From JBGSON01 sp041739085 (GTDB lineage Bacteria; Patescibacteriota; Gracilibacteria; CAIRYL01): DNA of 21,876 bases. Made by a program: the position numbers and the translations under genes. The notes under the pieces were generated by a model that made no database searches, was not told the DNA's origin, and worked only from the letters and a program-made list of their open reading frames with translations. Of the stretch, positions 20,862 through 21,876 are shown piece by piece. Location of the stretch: assembly GCA_041739085.1 (NCBI GenBank), contig JBGSON010000041.1:1-21876 (forward strand), written 5' to 3'. How positions within the stretch are numbered: the first letter of the stretch is position 1; every line of letters begins with the position of its first letter.

Positions 20862-21876
20862 ATGAACTTCTCAGATTTAAAAAGAATTCCGGCGCTCGTC
20901 ATATTCGGATGGTCTATCATCTCTTTTTTTCCGGTCTCCGCGGACGCCCATGATTTTCAGGATCTGAATGGACACTTTTCAGAACCAGCGGTCGAATATC
21001 TCGCCGATATCGGTGCGGTGACTACAAGAAACACGGACGGTACAGCGAGGACCAGATTTTTTCCGGATTCTTTTTTGTTAAGAGCAGAGCTCGTAAAGCT
21101 CGCCCTTGTCTCATTCTCCCGGATGGATGATCGTGAAATTTCCGGTGGAGCTCCTTCGTTCGAAGATGTTCGTCCTGCCGACTGGTTTTTTTCCTTCGTT
21201 GAGAAAGCGAAGTCTCTCGGCGCTATCGAAGGTACAGATTCTGATCATTTTGAACCGGAGAGGAAAACGACAAAAGCGGAAGCACTGAAAATGATCATGG
21301 AATCGAGCGGCGTCGAACTCCTCACATCCGGTGAAGTTTCCTATTCTGATGTTTCGAAAGATGATTGGTTTTATCCGTATGTGCTGACAGGAGAGAATCT
21401 CTGCCTTTTTCCGAAGACAGAGGAAGACACTTTTTTTCCTGAAAATCCGGTCACGCGAGGAGAGACCGCATACATCATCTCGTCTCTTCTCCGGACATTA
21501 TCCGGCGAAGATCTTTGTCCCTCCGAAAAAACTGAACCCGACACTCCTCTCCCGGACCTCGATGAAGAAGCATTTGTATCTGTTATGCTCTCGCCTCTCA
21601 CTCCCCCCTCGCGGTCGGTACCGATGAACGCGGCAAATGTCCCTTTCCTCCTCATCGATGTCACTGCCCCGGGATCGGAGGCGGCAAAAATTGTCAAAAT
21701 CACCATTCAGCATTCCGGACTCGGTCTTATTGAAGAGATAGAACGGGTGAAGATATTTGTCGGGATTACGCCGTATGCTTCAAAGACCGGCTTCTCGAAG
21801 GAAACACAGACTGCGGTTTTCAGTCTCTCGAGAAATCCGATCATTATCCCCGCGGGTGAGACCATCACGGTGACGA
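20862..21876 (+). CDS. secreted S-layer-homology (SLH) domain protein, 5' part
   Basis: The frame is open from the ATG at 20862 to the end of the window (at least 338 residues). A signal peptide covers about 1-28 (RIPALVIFGWSIISFFPVSA then DA). Three SLH repeats follow: HDFQDLNGHFSEPAVEYLAD (from about 30), SFEDVRPADWFFSFVEKAKS (from about 99) and YSDVSKDDWFYPYVLTGENL (from about 160), each ending with an F-x-P-x-x-x-x-x-R/K-x-E segment. After a Pro/Glu linker (about 220-260) begins a beta-rich domain (LLIDVTAPGSEAAKIVKITI). SLH domains bind secondary wall polymer or pyruvylated glycan and hold surface proteins to the envelope. The third repeat is divergent (one Cys, GENLCLFP). The gene continues beyond the window. 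Confidence 0.88.
   Translation, partial: MNFSDLKRIPALVIFGWSIISFFPVSADAHDFQDLNGHFSEPAVEYLADIGAVTTRNTDGTARTRFFPDSFLLRAELVKLALVSFSRMDDREISGGAPSFEDVRPADWFFSFVEKAKSLGAIEGTDSDHFEPERKTTKAEALKMIMESSGVELLTSGEVSYSDVSKDDWFYPYVLTGENLCLFPKTEEDTFFPENPVTRGETAYIISSLLRTLSGEDLCPSEKTEPDTPLPDLDEEAFVSVMLSPLTPPSRSVPMNAANVPFLLIDVTAPGSEAAKIVKITIQHSGLGLIEEIERVKIFVGITPYASKTGFSKETQTAVFSLSRNPIIIPAGETITVT

Noticed and set aside
1..21876. alternative genetic code with TGA read as glycine
   Set aside because: Several genes of normal length end in TGA (for example Memo, AMMECR1, trmB and dtd) and no real gene needs TGA read-through.

Overview
The window is bacterial, gene-dense and about half G+C. It reads with the standard code: several genes end in TGA and no clear gene has an internal TGA, so this is not the code-25 lineage. 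I infer a candidate-phyla-radiation (Patescibacteria) bacterium, perhaps Peregrinibacteria-like. The hints are the mix of a 2-oxoacid:ferredoxin oxidoreductase, an AmmeMemoRadiSam operon, SLH-domain surface proteins, many small orphan proteins and weak Shine-Dalgarno signals. No ribosomal RNA or marker gene is present, so the placement is tentative.

Layout. 1-3937 (+): the end of korA, korB, a stand-alone MgtE-type membrane domain and an ion-transporter (putative Na+/H+ antiporter) gene; a structured, possibly M-box-like leader lies before the last. 3942-5269 (-): two tandem receiver-domain proteins and a short nitronate-monooxygenase-like fragment. 5482-7871: a DUF1003 membrane protein (+), a secreted SIMPL-domain protein (-) with promoter and terminator, and an orphan membrane protein (+) with a good sigma70-type promoter. 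7959-10442 (+): the complete overlapping AmmeMemoRadiSam operon (radical SAM, Memo, AMMECR1), abutting convergent trmB (-). 11311-12948 (+): a tRNA-dihydrouridine synthase and dtd, with striking short-period repeats between them. 13122-18321: an accessory stretch of orphan genes, a VOC protein followed by a broken VOC remnant, a membrane acyltransferase-like protein (-), a GNAT enzyme and palindromic repeats. 18371-21876 (+): a cell-envelope group with an M23 peptidase, an L,D-transpeptidase, an HExxH protein and a secreted SLH protein that runs off the window.

Three themes join the genes: tRNA quality and modification (trmB, dus, dtd), ion homeostasis (the MgtE-like and antiporter genes), and wall or S-layer building (18371 to the end). 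The most unusual signal is non-coding. Around trmB, dus, dtd and the L,D-transpeptidase there are arrays with an invariant core and variable spacer held in strict phase: CTTGNNNN every 8 nt at three loci, ACAAANN every 7 nt, and an AAC-anchored unit every 9-10 nt.

No gene-free stretch exceeds about 300 bases; the longest (16851-17108) holds an orphan terminator and a promoter. I saw no rRNA, tRNA, CRISPR array or insertion sequence.
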